Shown: in pieces, positions 1 to 10,939 of the stretch
Numbering within the stretch: position 1 is the stretch's first letter
Layout: every line of letters starts with the position of its first letter
Origin: Blattamonas nauphoetae
Lineage: Eukaryota; Preaxostyla; Oxymonadida
Direction of reading: 5' to 3'
Assembly: GCA_033064195.1 (NCBI GenBank)
Contig: JARBJD010000479.1
Span: 1-43,806 of the forward strand
Length of the DNA: 43,806 nucleotides
Notes under the pieces: generated by a model
The model's input: the letters and a program-made list of their open reading frames with translations, nothing else
Database searches by the model: none
Told to the model about the DNA's origin: nothing
Position numbers and translations under genes: made by a program

Positions 1-305
1 AACATCTCATTGTGGAATAGCGAGATATAACGAGGAATTCACTCATAATTTGTGAAGCAGCGTCGAAAATCAGAACAGTCTTGAAGTAAGAATTCGTGAA
101 CTATTTGAAGGTGCATGCAGAAGAGACCAATGGCATCGGTGATAGAATTCTGTGGGACGTCCAAAAGAAATGTCTCTCAGAGAAACTGATCACGGTTGAG
201 ATCAATTAAAAATATGGGTGGGATCTGACTTAAGTTCTCCGAAGAGCTCGATCGATATCTTCATCCGTCAAATTTGCGTGATTCATTTCACTTTAAGAAA
301 GAAAG
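1..305. other. Non-coding flank, nothing recognised
   Basis: No ORF of useful length, repeat or RNA-like structure stands out here. The last eight bases (298-305, AAAGAAAG) are the left target duplication of the transposon candidate that follows. Confidence 0.5.
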
Positions 306-314
306 TATACTGGA

Positions 315-340
315 CTGACCGAGCCCAAAAGCTCGGTCAG
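315..340. repeat. Perfect 10-bp hairpin near transposon end
   Basis: CTGACCGAGC (315-324) pairs perfectly with GCTCGGTCAG (331-340) across a six-base loop. It overlaps the inner edge of the terminal repeat and is probably a subterminal palindrome used in transposase binding rather than a terminator, since no gene lies upstream. Confidence 0.6.
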
Positions 341-360
341 TGTCAGTGCTCTTTCTTCTA

Positions 361-1610
361 AGGGTCAGATCAGGTGATGAGATGCTGAAATGCCATCGTT
401 GTGTGTCTTCCTCTCTTTAACCTATCTCTTTTTGTTTATCTTATTTCGAACTCAATTTTAGAATGATAGAATGATGAAATCAGAAATATCAAACAGCCTC
501 TTCTTGGGTCAATGAGTTGGTGAAACGCTGTCATCGTATGTCTTGCTCTCTTTAACCTCTCTCTTTGTTGTTACTCTTATTTAGAAAGCAATTTAAGGAC
601 GATAGTATGATAAAATGAGAAGGATCAAACCACCAGCTCTGCTGGGGCAATATCAAGCTGAAACGCTGTCATCGTGTATAGTCCTCTTTAATCACTCTCT
701 TTTGTTGTTTCTCTTCTTTAGAATAGAAACGATGATAAATAGAATGGAGAAACGAGAAGGATCTAACCACCAGCTCTGTTGGGACACTGTGCTTCTGATA
801 TGCCGTCACCGTGTGTCTTCCTCTTTATCCTTTCTCTCTTTGTTGACTTTTTCTCATTTTTTGACTCAATTCTAGATAGATCGAATGTGACATGACTATG
901 ATCAAACCGTCCGGATTGATCAAGAAATCTGATGCGAAGTGTTGTCACAGTTTGTCTCCCTCTCGTTTAACCTCTCTCTTTTCGTTTTATCAATGATTCA
1001 GGACTTCATTCACGATAGATACTTTGTGAAATGAGAATGATCCCACCGTCTGTCCTGATCGGACAGTGAAGGGCTGAACTGTTCACACGGTATGTTTCTC
1101 TCTCTTGTTACCTCTCCTTTTTGTTTTATCTATTTTTAAGACATAGTATGCAAGATTCGAGATGTGAAGTGAGATGGATCAAACGGGCTGTTCTGATCGG
1201 ATAACGAACCGCACAACTGTTCGTACAGTTTGTTTCTCTCTCGATTAACCTCTCTTTATTGATTTTCTCTTATTTAGGACTTAATTAATGATGGAAACCA
1301 TCTGAAATGGATATTATCATTCCACCCGTCATGATCAGACGAGACATTGCCAAAATGCTGTCACGGTTTATCTCACTCAAATAACATCTCTTTTTGTTTT
1401 TCTCCTATTTATAGCACAGTCGATTATTGATATGATGAAAAATGAGAAGGATCAACCGCCCATCCAGATCGGACAATCTGATGATGATATGCGCTGATCG
1501 CATGTCCTGACCCTGTTTTACTCTCTCTTTTGGATTCACTCTTACTTAGAACAAAATGAGGAGGTGAAGGGAGATCAGTCCAGATTCACTGTTTGTTCCC
1601 TCATTCTCTA
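361..1610. repeat. Degenerate tandem array, ~137-bp unit, about 10 copies
   Basis: A block containing a CTCTTTAACCTCTCTCTTTTTG-like pyrimidine core recurs near 411, 541, 681, 812, 952, 1090, 1227, 1365, 1500 and 1590, a spacing of 130-140 bases. Each copy also has a GAGAAGGATCAAACC-like stretch and a CTGATCGGAC-like stretch. The copies are clearly diverged. ORFs crossing the array (for example 615-875) are low-complexity and are not taken as genes. Confidence 0.75.
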
Positions 1611-1619
1611 AACATATCT

Positions 1620-2960
1620 CAAATTCATTTAATGTTTGTAAGATGTCGTTATTGTCAAAATTAATTCATTAAATTAAGGATTAATAGAGAAATGATTAAA
1701 AACAGTTTTGATCAGCCCATTCACTATAATAGATGTGGGACACAAAAGATTTTGGAGACATATTTCACATTTCATCATAAATACGTAACAAGGACAGTTG
1801 TAGAGTGAAGGAGAGATTGCAGGAAGCTTATTACACCACCTAAAGGAGTGTGAACTCAATTGGAGATGCTCGGGAATCTCATTTCTTTTCTCATTTGTTA
1901 TGGGTTGATCTCGATTCTCAAATTGACGATTTCCACACGGTATCGAAAAATCATCAATAAAAACTGAATGAAAACACGTGTGAAATGGATGAAGTCGACA
2001 TGAACGTGATCCGTCCTTCAATTGGAGATCTCTTCTGCGTCCATAATCGGAGTAGGACGACATGTTATCTCTGTGCTTGCCTAAATTTGTGAAGAGAATG
2101 AAAAATAAGGAATGAGAAAGAGAGCAAACGTGCAAAACACAGAAAAGAGGCTGGATCGGTTCGATTTGTGGAGTGACGAACCTGTTCGTCTAATTTGTTG
2201 AATCAACAAAGTTGGATGGATAAACACTGAAAAATGTGAAAACGAGAAGGAAATTGAGTGATGAAGGAAATAGGAGATATTGGCAAGAAAAGTGATGAAA
2301 CAATTGTTGTGGATAAAAATTGAACAATTGAGTTTTGTATGATGGAAAACACACCCGAATCGCATTTCAGCGAACATCAGGTCATTGTCCGTGAGTGGGT
2401 TAATCTTGAACACAGGATCCTTGAACGGGGATTTTGGGCGGGCAAGAGGGATTTCGGCTTTTGATCACATCCATTATTGGGTTTCTCAATTTTTCGGATT
2501 CTTCTGATTAGGTTTTCGCCATGTCATCTGAGACATGGAAGGCGAAACGGATTGTGATATGACTTTTCCGGAAAACGGATATCTTGTCACATTGATTGCG
2601 GGATGATCAGACCTTGATCCTCCTTTCTCCACTTCAAGACCATTTTACCTTTCCGTTGACTTTTGTAGTGTAAACCGATTAGTTCACGAATCATTTTCAC
2701 AAATATGAGATCTTAATTGTCTATAGATCGCTCAAAGAGGGAATTATGTCCCGAAAAAGAATTATGTCCCATGTCTATAAACTTTCTCCTTCTGCTTTGA
2801 TCTTTGATCTCTATTAGCCGAAATAGTGCAGATTTGTCCTAAGAACTCGATTAACTATCGTTTCTTTAAAGAGGATGAAGTATTTCCTTTGAATTTCTTT
2901 TGCCACCTCTGAGATCTGACCCATATTTTAAAACACCCGGTCACTGACCGTCAGTACTTT
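1620..2960. other. Unique interior of the first transposon, no gene recognised
   Basis: The longest ORF is 153 codons on the minus strand (1674-2135), overlapped by a 110-codon ORF (2081-2413). Neither shows a domain, signal peptide or motif that I recognise, and their composition looks like translated non-coding DNA. Confidence 0.4.
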
Positions 2961-3591
2961 TGGGAAAAGTGACCGGTCACCCCGGTCAGTCCAGTATAAA
3001 AGAAAGAAAAAGAGTTAAAAATACGAAGGAGAGTGAAGTGCGAAGCTCCATCCATCGATTGAGGTGATGGCCAGCGGAAATACCCCATTATTTTGGACGG
3101 AACCCATGTCGGAATGTCGTAAGAATCCATTCGGATCCGCGACAGAACTTCCATTAACATCTGTCATTCAAAGGGTTGGACACCAGGGTGAGAATTGTTG
3201 ATGTGAAAGAATAAGTTCCAGGTCATCTTCAAATGTGAAAACTGTATTTGGAGATTTCTTGTAGGCATGGGCACCAGTCACCTGACTCAGATTTTTGGAC
3301 TGACTCATTTTACCCATTTTTCTTGGAAAAGATCGAGGGACAATAGAAATCATCGATTTTGTGAGGAGTACTGATTGAAATATGCTCCAGAAGGTTCATT
3401 CGGTCACAATTTCTCTTCGTGAAAAGCTATTGAGACTCCTTCAGGCAACAACACGAGTTGTGGTCTGATCACATCGGTCTTTCCCCAAATACATCATTCT
3501 GACTGATGAGGACATTAGAAAACAGAATGATCAATAATGAAAAGGAAGTATTGGATCTGGTGCAATACAAAGGTGAAGTGAGATAGTCATT

Positions 3592-3975
3592 CTACAGTTC
3601 GGTGGTCGAAGTGGGTGACACAGAAATAGTCGTGTCTGAGAGACGAGGCTGGCGGCAGCACATCAACCAATTCGAGCGTGTTGCTGCTAATATTGAGGTT
3701 TCGAGTTTACGATATGATCCAGTGACACGGCCGATGTTGGATCCAGCGAGATGCACTGCCGAACAAGAACACACCTCCGCATCCATCTCATCTCCAATCT
3801 GACGATGCGCGTTCTTCGCGTGCAACTCCCCAAACGGCACTGTTCAGGTCTCCATTTCCCACAGAATCAGCCCCAGACTGAACACCGCTGCCTTCTCCTT
3901 GTCCACTCCGCTCTTCCGACCAGTCACTTCAAGTGAGGTCCAGCGCACGTTCTCGTTCGCCTTCATCATCATGGA
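3592..3975 (-). pseudogene. Protein kinase-like C-lobe fragment, decayed
   Basis: Read on the minus strand, this shows the order expected for the activation-segment-to-helix-F part of a protein kinase: NVRWTSLEVT, then FSLGLILWEMET, then VPFGELHAKNAHRQIG. The middle motif corresponds to the DxxSFGxxLWE region, with the usual Asp replaced in this copy (AVFSLG). An in-frame stop separates the WEMET and VPFGEL blocks, and the frame degenerates after about residue 55 of the last block, so it cannot make a kinase C-lobe. The sequence type is familiar from expanded surface-kinase families in oxymonads and similar protists. It lies inside the hAT-like element, suggesting capture or insertion around it. 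Confidence 0.5.
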
Positions 3976-3989
3976 CGACGATGTCAGTG

Positions 3990-5045
3990 TCGATCTCCCG
4001 TCATCAGTCCCGGCAGACTGTGGCAGCCAAAAACGTCGTTCTGAGGCAGCTGAGCAAGCTGGTTCCCTTCGTACGACTACTGTCCAAACGAAGCTGGGTT
4101 TGATTCTGGTTTGGCTGTGTTTGCTGTGCGAGCGGGAAGATGTTGTTTTGGCTTTAGTTTGACGGAGCTGTCATTCTGTTCTATCTGGTCTTCCTGTGCC
4201 ACCTGTCCATTCTCGTTCTGAGAGGCAACGAAGATTGACTGGTACGACTGAGAATACGTTGGGACAGTGTCGGCCATCAACAGAAACACTTCATTGCCGT
4301 CGATCAATACAATCTTGTGTGGTGACACTTGTATCAGAATTTTGTCTGTCGTGTTCTATTGTCACGTCATAGCAAATCCTTGTACAAGCTGTTGAAAAGG
4401 TAGAAGTCTGTCTCCAGAACTGTCCTCGTTGCATTCTCACCTTGGCACTTCATCACATGCACCGTCGTTCGAATCGACTCCCTTTGCGAGTTTCATGCGA
4501 AGTGTGGGTCTGAGGATTTCAACTGATGAAGGACGGGTTGTTCACGAGGGCAGAAAGAGGAGCGAAAGGCACTGCCGAGACGGAATACCATTCTCCGAAA
4601 TCCAAGTTGTGTGAGGGGTCTGTTTCCATCCAGCTTTTGGCCGAATCCATTCATCCTCCTTGAACTCGACTGAGACTGTCAGAGGAGTTTCCAGTGTGCC
4701 ATGTGTCGGTGTCACTACGACCACTTGCAACAGCTCGGAGGAGTGGTGAACGTTGTGTCTGTCAGAAGAATCTTCACTTCGTTTCACGAAACTGACAACT
4801 TGTCGTCGGCGTGTTCCACTCGGAATGGTGGAGATGGTGTTGTACACGAGAAGGCATCTTATTGAATCACACTTGACAGTGTTTCTACTTCCTGAATGTG
4901 AGAGTGGTCGTGTTGGGACCAGTCGCTGGCTCAGCCGAGTTGGAGACGAGACGAGTTGTGCAATGGTTGTTCCTTGTTCTCGGAAGGAATGATTCGGAGA
5001 TGAATCACGATATGTCAATGTTGCGATGTCAGAAGGAAACAAAAC
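3990..5045 (-). other. Coding-like remains upstream of the kinase fragment
   Basis: Two minus-strand ORFs (4077-4328, 83 aa; 4542-5042, 166 aa) lie in the right order and orientation to be upstream parts of the gene represented by the kinase fragment. Their amino-acid composition is protein-like (Ser/Thr-rich), but no kinase N-lobe motif such as GxGxxG or the VAIK lysine is visible. I cannot assign them. Confidence 0.3.
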
Positions 5046-6832
5046 TGCTGCTCCTTTCTAAACTGATTCATCCAGCTTCATCACAATCCATTTAAATAAA
5101 CTCCCGCTTGTCTCATCGTCCTTTCGAATGAAATTGTGAACGATCCTTCTCCCAATATCAATAAATAACGGTTCAGCTGGAATCTAAAGTCTTCTTGTCT
5201 CGTCCACAATCGTCTTTATTTTTGCAATCTTTCGAACTGTGATCTCGCAATCAGTCCCGAACGAGAGCGTGTCGTGGGTGGATTCGGTGTTTTGGTCAGC
5301 AGAGTCGATGCTTGGATTTCTGTTGGTGCAATCGTTCCAGTCAGCGTGAAGGCATCGCCTGTTCGAACATTCGATTCCAGTTTGAACAGCGTGATGGAGA
5401 ATGACTTCCCACCAGGCAGGAGTCATTCTTAAAGTATGTTCAACTCTTCTGTTTCTTTCGTCTCACCCAAATCCCATTCCGCGCGGATAAGAGCTGACGA
5501 TGGAATCACTCCTGTTCGCAGACAACCGAGAGAAATACTTATGATGTTTTGTGGATGATATTGTGTTGAATGGATCTCTTGAGGCTTCTGTGGAGGCAGT
5601 CGATGCATATTGTTCAGTCTGCGTGGGGGGATTTATGCTTCCGTTCATGACAACCTGTTGAGATCTGATTTTACAAGCGATGGAGAATATTGTGATCATG
5701 AGAAGGCAGGCATATGTTGGCGGGGAGGGTTTCGTAGGGAGAAGCGGAGAGTTGGAATGTGATGAGCGTGTCAATCGATGTCGGATGCGAGTTGTCAGTG
5801 AACGAGGGAGGCGTTCAGATAATCAACATCAATCCTTGTGATTTATAACTTGCGACGGTTTCAAGTGAAATGGTGGTGTTTGAAGGATCTCATAGGGCGG
5901 AACGAGGATGAGAGATTGTTGGTTTCAATGAGTGGGTGATTTGATTCGAATGGTCGTTGATGCGTCAAATGTTGATTGGAGAATACTGAATGGTAGTGTG
6001 AGTGGCGATGAAACGAGGTCACGAGTCGAGATAAGCTATTCTGAGCGGTCAAGTTTGGTGATCGAAGGCTTGCCATTTCCGTTTGACTGAGTGATTGAAT
6101 GAAACTGGTTTAAACATTCTAGATGATTTATATTGATGTTTTTGAGGATATATTTGATGATATGTTTCATGTTGCTGTCGGCTGTCGCTGGAGACACGAA
6201 GTTCCGTTTTGAGTGTCGTGAAGAGTATCTGGCGATGTGATGAGAATTAAGAACTATTGTATCAAACCTTTCAGTAAACAGAGGTGCCGTACGATGGTTT
6301 TGCCCTTATTTTCTACATGGATCTATTGTGGGGGTGAGTGATTCCTGCTGGTCAAAATCAGTTTCCTTTTGTCAAATAGCGAGAAAAATGTGATAAATAA
6401 CGAATTCCAACCCATGTAAATTCACCCGCTGAGTTACAGTTGAAACGGAGATCGGTCGGTCCAGTCAGTCTGGTGACTATTTGCATGATTACATGGGCGG
6501 ATCAGTGACTCAAAGTGACTCTCCATAAAAGTATGGGGTGTGCCGAAGATTTGTGCACGAACACAACTGATTTATCGGAATATGAGTTTATCTCTCAAAA
6601 ATAGTGTGAAATGTGAAAGAAACACTAAGAAAAGCGATTGAAAGAGGATGGAGATTGTGAACGAGTTTTGAGAGGAAAAACCAGGATATTGATGTGATTA
6701 TCAATACTGCTGCGATGTTCGATTGGAATAGGTGCATTCTGGGTCTGGATTCATCATGTTTTGGACTTATGGGGGTGAGCCACTGACTCGATTTTTTTTG
6801 GTGACTGGACTCGGTCATTCTCGACTGTCTGT
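5046..6832. other. No recognisable gene; weak minus-strand coding traces
   Basis: Minus-strand ORFs at 5184-5426, 5463-5774 and 5861-6076 (61-103 aa) overlap no known motif. One minus frame near 5300-5400 reads FTLTGTIAPTE-like text reminiscent of repetitive surface proteins, but it is too short to claim. From 6100 to 6832 the sequence looks non-coding. Confidence 0.35.
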
Positions 6833-6853
6833 TGCCCATGCCTAATTTTCTTG

Positions 6854-8444
6854 AATAACTTGAAAATTATTTCCTTCATCGACTGAGAGGTTGTGATGGC
6901 GCTTTTTTCCAAGAATATGTTGAACATCACAACAATGATCTGGCGTAAAATGTAATGAAAATTCATTCACTTGGTGCTATCATATATTGTTCTGTTTTCT
7001 CAGCGGGTAGTTTGATCATATTGCACAAACTGAGAGGTTGGAAAGACTCTTCATTTTTTCGCGTTTTTGTTTGACCTTTTCATATTGTTCTCTCTCCTTC
7101 CCAATAAGTCAGTTTACTGTGTTTTTCTCTCAACAACTTTCTTTTCAGATCGCGAAGTGATTCATGACATGAAAACAAAAAATGACAGTTAATTGTTCCC
7201 GGACAGGTATGCCGGGAACTGTTGTCCATGACTGCGATTCAGATGCGAATCGATTCGCTGAATGATGATGAGCTGTCGAATTCATATCGAATCTGCTGGT
7301 GTGACCAGTGTGGGCTTTTCGTGACATCACAAATGAGTTCAATGACAACAATGTGTGCTTTTTTTCTGGAAGAATTACTTTTTATCCATCAAAGAAAAAA
7401 GAAAATTTTTGAAGTTTACTCGGGCGTGATCCCAAAACAACCTATGAACAGATTTTGATGTAATTTTCCACAGAAACGTTTGTTTGAGAAACGAACAGTT
7501 GATAAAAATATGGACAAAGAATTATGGGTATCTGGGAAGATATGAAAAATGGCTGTTTTTCGCCCAGCAAAACTTTTTGGGACAAAATATTTTATTTTTT
7601 GAGTGTCTTTAATCCATTTAGTTTCGAAAAGAATGAATTTTCTTCTGTCTCAAACGGATTTTGAGGTTTTCTCGGGATCGTGTGGGACAAAATGCACAAA
7701 AATGTGTGGTCTTAGTTTGACGATATGTTTTATTCCAGAAAAACTCTAAAAATAGAGTGTTTTGATTGTATTCTGATGAAGTCAATAAATGACCTTAATG
7801 GTTGAAATAGTCAAAAAACTTGCTTCAAAATTGACACTTTCGAAGGAGGTTATTTTTTTGTAACAAAGTTCGAATATATATCCAAAATTTGACACATCGA
7901 AAAAGCATAGAGGACTTATAGTATAAGATTGAACAATGGTTCAATCGGCTCGGAGAAAGTTACTCTTGTCTCAATCACTACTATTGGAGTTGATGTTTTG
8001 ATTGATAAAGCGATATTGCGACGAAGTAAGTACAGGGTGGTTGACCCAGCATACGAATCGATCAGTCAATCACACCAGTGCATAAATCCGGATTCACTTT
8101 CCAGTTTCGATAATGATTTTGTGTCTGCTTCGCATACGATCCAATTCCATTCGTATTTTCCCACCACATCCAGAGAAATGTTGCCAAATTCAGCAAGCGC
8201 TCATTCTCGTTATGACAAATCTTGTTCTATTCAACAATATCGATGATCCTACAAAGGTTTGACGGACTGAACATGAACAAACCTGATATTTGCTTCTTTC
8301 GGATTTCTATTCTTTCTTCCAGTTCAGAGCCCATCATCATCTCTTGAGTTTGATACTGAGTCTGGAAAAGGTCCAAAGACAGTATCTATGAAAAATATTG
8401 GAATAAAAGGAACAGTAGAAATGAAATGATCATGAATGAAAAGG
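6854..8444. other. AT-rich intergenic stretch, no gene recognised
   Basis: ORFs here (7145-7351 minus, 7222-7458 plus, 7929-8246 plus) are mutually overlapping or lack motifs. A short perfect hairpin at 7195-7219 is listed separately. Confidence 0.4.
7195..7219. repeat. Perfect 8-bp stem hairpin
   Basis: GTTCCCGG (7195-7202) and CCGGGAAC (7212-7219) form an uninterrupted stem with a nine-base loop in otherwise AT-rich DNA. No gene end or RNA family can be tied to it. Confidence 0.4.
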
Positions 8445-8672
8445 TTAGAGATACTCTCCATCGGAATCAGAAAGTCTCTCCAAACACTCCTCCCTATTTC
8501 TGAAGATGTTGATTCTGTCTTGAGTTGTGAGTGAGTCTAAGACCTGTTGAACCGCTTTTAGAGCATCGTTGTGACTTTTGAAGGTTTTTCCTTTCAGCTT
8601 ACGCTTCAGTGATCCGAATAATGAGAAGTCGTACGGTGTCACATCCTGACTATATGGCGGATGTGGCATCAC
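8445..8672 (-). pseudogene. Tc1/mariner transposase, C-terminal fragment
   Basis: The minus-strand reading contains HPPYSQDVTPYDFSLFG, matching the mariner block usually written HPPYSPDLAPxDFxLF, whose final Asp is the third catalytic residue of the DD34D triad. It is followed by the expected lysine-rich KRKLKGKTF segment and ends with a RLSDSDGEYL-like tail, close to the usual mariner C-terminus (xGEY). Only about 75 residues remain. The N-terminal DNA-binding domain and the first two catalytic aspartates are absent, and the upstream side runs straight into a 30-bp minisatellite. It is a dead relic. Confidence 0.8.
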
Positions 8673-8680
8673 TGTTCGAC

Positions 8681-8876
8681 AACCAAACATTGAGGGAGGC
8701 TGCGAACGACATCCAAACATTGAGGGAGGCTGCGAACGACAACCAAAAATTGAAAGAAGCTGCGAACGACGACTAAAAATTCAGTGAAGCTGCGAACGAC
8801 AACCAAACATTGAGGGAGGCTGGGGACGACAACCAAAAATTCAGAAAAGCTGCGAACGACGACCAAAAGTGGTTGG
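8681..8876. repeat. Minisatellite, 30-bp unit, about 6.5 copies
   Basis: Units built on GCTGCGAACGACAACCAAA repeat every 30 bases with variable second halves. Because 30 is a multiple of three, the minus strand stays open and reads a ten-residue repeat of the type VVVRSLPQCL. It starts exactly where the mariner-like coding sequence stops. Confidence 0.8.
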
Positions 8877-8882
8877 AAGCTT

Positions 8883-9390
8883 GAAATGAGCAACATTAAT
8901 TTTGCCCAGACGGGGAGAAGCGCAATTGTGTGACTCTTCCTTCAAATCTCCACAAATCTTACACTCACTCGTTGTGGGTATTGCGAAATTGGTCATGTTA
9001 CTGACGACTGGGATTCTTTTCAAAGACATGTTTATCTTCAACATAAAGATTCAGAATTTGTTTTCGACTGTCGTGAATAGCATGAAGGAAACACCAATTG
9101 TCATCGAAGCATGCACATATCTGAGTATTTCCGACAGTTCGCTAAGCTGTCCATTTTGCATAGACAGCAAGTTCTCTGTTTGTCAGTGGAGGTCGTACCG
9201 AAGATGGGAAGACGAATGATAACCATCAATTCAATAGAAATAGAACTAACTACACGAAAATGGTCAGGATGGTGCTTTAACGGATACAAAACCGACAAAG
9301 ACATTCACGTAAACTGAGACCATTACATACCAGGGGAATGGAACAAGAACAATTGCAACGATATATGTCGAACACAAGTCATCGCTTCCC
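8883..9390. other. No gene recognised
   Basis: Opposing ORFs (8902-9219 plus, 8841-9044 minus, 9101-9304 minus) overlap. The minus ORF at 8841-9044 has a CxxC...HxC arrangement, but the spacing does not match the CCHC zinc knuckle, so no call is made. Confidence 0.3.
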
Positions 9391-9477
9391 TCCCATACTC
9401 GCCTCGTCGCGCACTCACCTTCCATACTCGCCCAGTCGCACACTCACCTCCCATACTCGCTCATTCGCACGATCACC
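9391..9477. repeat. Triple tandem repeat, 29-bp unit
   Basis: Three imperfect 29-base copies (9391-9419, 9420-9448, 9449-9477) share the core CCATACTCGC and the tail CACTCACC. The unit length is not a multiple of three and no gene crosses it convincingly. Confidence 0.75.
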
Positions 9478-10049
9478 TCACTCAGGACTCCTCAAGCTCA
9501 CTAGATTTTCTCTGTTTTCAAAAATCGAAGGCTCATGAATGGAAAAATGCCAAACTCGACATGAGTTTCTGATGGTTGTTTGGTGTTTCAGACAGTAATT
9601 TGACTCTGTTCTGATTTTAAGGACTATTATTTTCAATGCGGATTGACAATATCCATACCGAATCCATCATGATCGTGGCTGAACGCAAATCACAATTTTC
9701 GTCATCTGTACTTGATTCAGGTCATGGAATGTCACAGAAATGAAACAGAGAAGTGAGTCATTACAGCTTGGATGTCGATGGCGTCGACATCCTCTTCGTC
9801 TGGCTCGTCATCGTCGGGGATGTCAGGAGTATAGTGCAACCCTCGAACATTCTAGTTCGCGAGTCGACGCAGAACGTGCTTTTAAACAGAACTTTCTGGA
9901 ATTGTTGGACTGCAGTGTTGTCAACTTTCGGTATCGCCATGTTTGGATGGCTGCCAGGTGGTTTTTGAAAGGGAAGGCTGAATGTCCCACTGTCCAGTTT
10001 CTTAGACTGATTTTGTATTGTTCTGTCGCTCGAACTATTAGGTTGTAAC
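9478..10049. other. Intergenic stretch, no gene recognised
   Basis: Two overlapping plus-strand ORFs (9740-10048 and 9753-9968) lack motifs. The second encodes a hydrophobic run (DILFVWLVIVGDV) that could be a chance membrane segment. Confidence 0.3.
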
Positions 10050-10430
10050 TTGATCGTGATCTATCATTCGAAAGATAGACAGATTGTGGAGGAAACAATC
10101 CGCCAGAATCATCAAGGTCTGTTCATCTATCTCGAATACTCAACAATTATGCATTCAGAGGTGTTTAATCTCCTAATGACACGCTTGGCGAAAGTGTACG
10201 CCTCGATGAATAAACATAGCAAAGTACATCTCCTAAATGCGCTGGTCCACATTTCTCGTTTCAATGATTTCTCAAAGTACAAATTTGGCATTGATAGGAA
10301 TTTTCTTCGTCAACCTAATCGTAACAAGCAAGGAGAGTTGTATCCGCTAGATCGTCCTTTCTACAAACATGCCCAGACGCAATACAATCACGTTAGAGAC
10401 AAAAGTGAAGTGAAAAGTCTGGTACACTAA
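10050..10430 (+). CDS. Unrecognised 126-aa ORF beside the Polinton-like fragment
   Basis: The predicted protein is mixed, soluble-looking and ordinary in composition, without signal peptide, membrane segment or motif I recognise. The first Met is used by default. It ends four bases before a stretch resembling a Polinton terminal repeat, so it may belong to a second, mostly lost element. It lacks the T-rich AAATG start motif seen inside the main Polinton. It may equally be a host remnant or a chance ORF. Confidence 0.25.
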   Translation: MIVIYHSKDRQIVEETIRQNHQGLFIYLEYSTIMHSEVFNLLMTRLAKVYASMNKHSKVHLLNALVHISRFNDFSKYKFGIDRNFLRQPNRNKQGELYPLDRPFYKHAQTQYNHVRDKSEVKSLVH

Positions 10431-10939
10431 TGAGTCTTATGAAGAGATTCAGAAAAAAGAGAGTAAACCAGTTTCAAATGTTCAGTGAACAACACTTTCA
10501 TGCGATAAAACATCACAGTGTTCCCAAAATCCAAGGTAATCACAGACCCGATCGGATCTGGTACAAGAGTAAGTTTTATGAATGAATAGACAAAAGAAGA
10601 GAACAAACCTGTCGAAATGAAGTGGGAAAAGAAAGGTCTGATCATAAAACACAATAGTGTACCTGAACGAGGAGGAGAGAAAAAAGTCAATGATCAAAGA
10701 CGAGAATGAAGAGATGAAAAAGATAAGAGGACAAATGAGAAAGAGCAAAGCGTAACACTCCAAAAAGAAACGGAAAGAAGCAGTCAGGAACGAGATGAGA
10801 GGATCAAACCATCGAGACTGAAGATCGTTTTGTCCAAAAATACTGAGAGAAAAAACCCGCCTGCTAAAATTTTTCATCAGATCATCCTTTATAGTAAGTG
10901 AAAAACGTATGGACCACGTATCACTTTTCTCGCTATGTA
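10431..10939. repeat. Fragment resembling the inner part of a Polinton terminal repeat
   Basis: The sequence shares the repeat vocabulary of 13,370-13,935 in the same orientation: TTTTATGAA...AAAGAGAACAAACC, GTGTACCTGAACGAGGAG and a CAGGAACGAGA/GAGGATC run. It lies just outside the matched left end of the main Polinton and has no counterpart beyond the right end. It therefore looks like a solo or truncated terminal repeat of a related, older element next to or under the present one. Confidence 0.55.

Larger units (their letters stand above)
306..2998. mobile_element. Non-autonomous DNA transposon candidate (16-bp TIRs, 8-bp TSD)
   Basis: The first 16 bases, TATACTGGACTGACCG (306-321), recur as an exact reverse complement at 2983-2998. 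The flanks carry an identical 8-base direct repeat, AAAGAAAG, at 298-305 and 2999-3006. Eight-base target duplications are typical of hAT and P superfamily transposons. Both ends also carry nearby GGTCAGTG and CCCAAAAG motifs arranged as small palindromes. No transposase ORF is visible, so the element would be non-autonomous. Its left half is filled by a degenerate ~137-bp tandem array. The purine-rich flank weakens the duplication evidence somewhat, because AAAG runs can match by chance, but the exact 16-base termini support the call. Confidence 0.65.
3262..6844. mobile_element. hAT-like non-autonomous transposon candidate carrying host gene remains
   Basis: TAGGCATGGGCA (3262-3273) recurs inverted as TGCCCATGCCTA (6833-6844). 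This resembles the terminal consensus of hAT transposons, which commonly reads (C/T)AGxxxTGGGCA. Just inside both ends are clustered GAGTC/GACTC motifs. The flanks read ATTTCTTG (3254-3261) and ATTTTCTTG (6845-6853), a near match to an 8-base target duplication but not an exact one. There is no transposase ORF. The interior holds decayed kinase-like and other coding remains on the minus strand, so it could be a gene-fragment-carrying (Pack-type) element. Chance pairing of two unrelated solo ends is the main alternative. Confidence 0.4.

Noticed and set aside
615-948. ORFs in the 137-bp tandem array
   Set aside because: They follow the repeat units and have no independent coding signal.
8841-9044. 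Possible zinc knuckle (CxxC...HxC) in a minus-strand ORF
   Set aside because: The spacing does not fit CCHC or other zinc-knuckle patterns.
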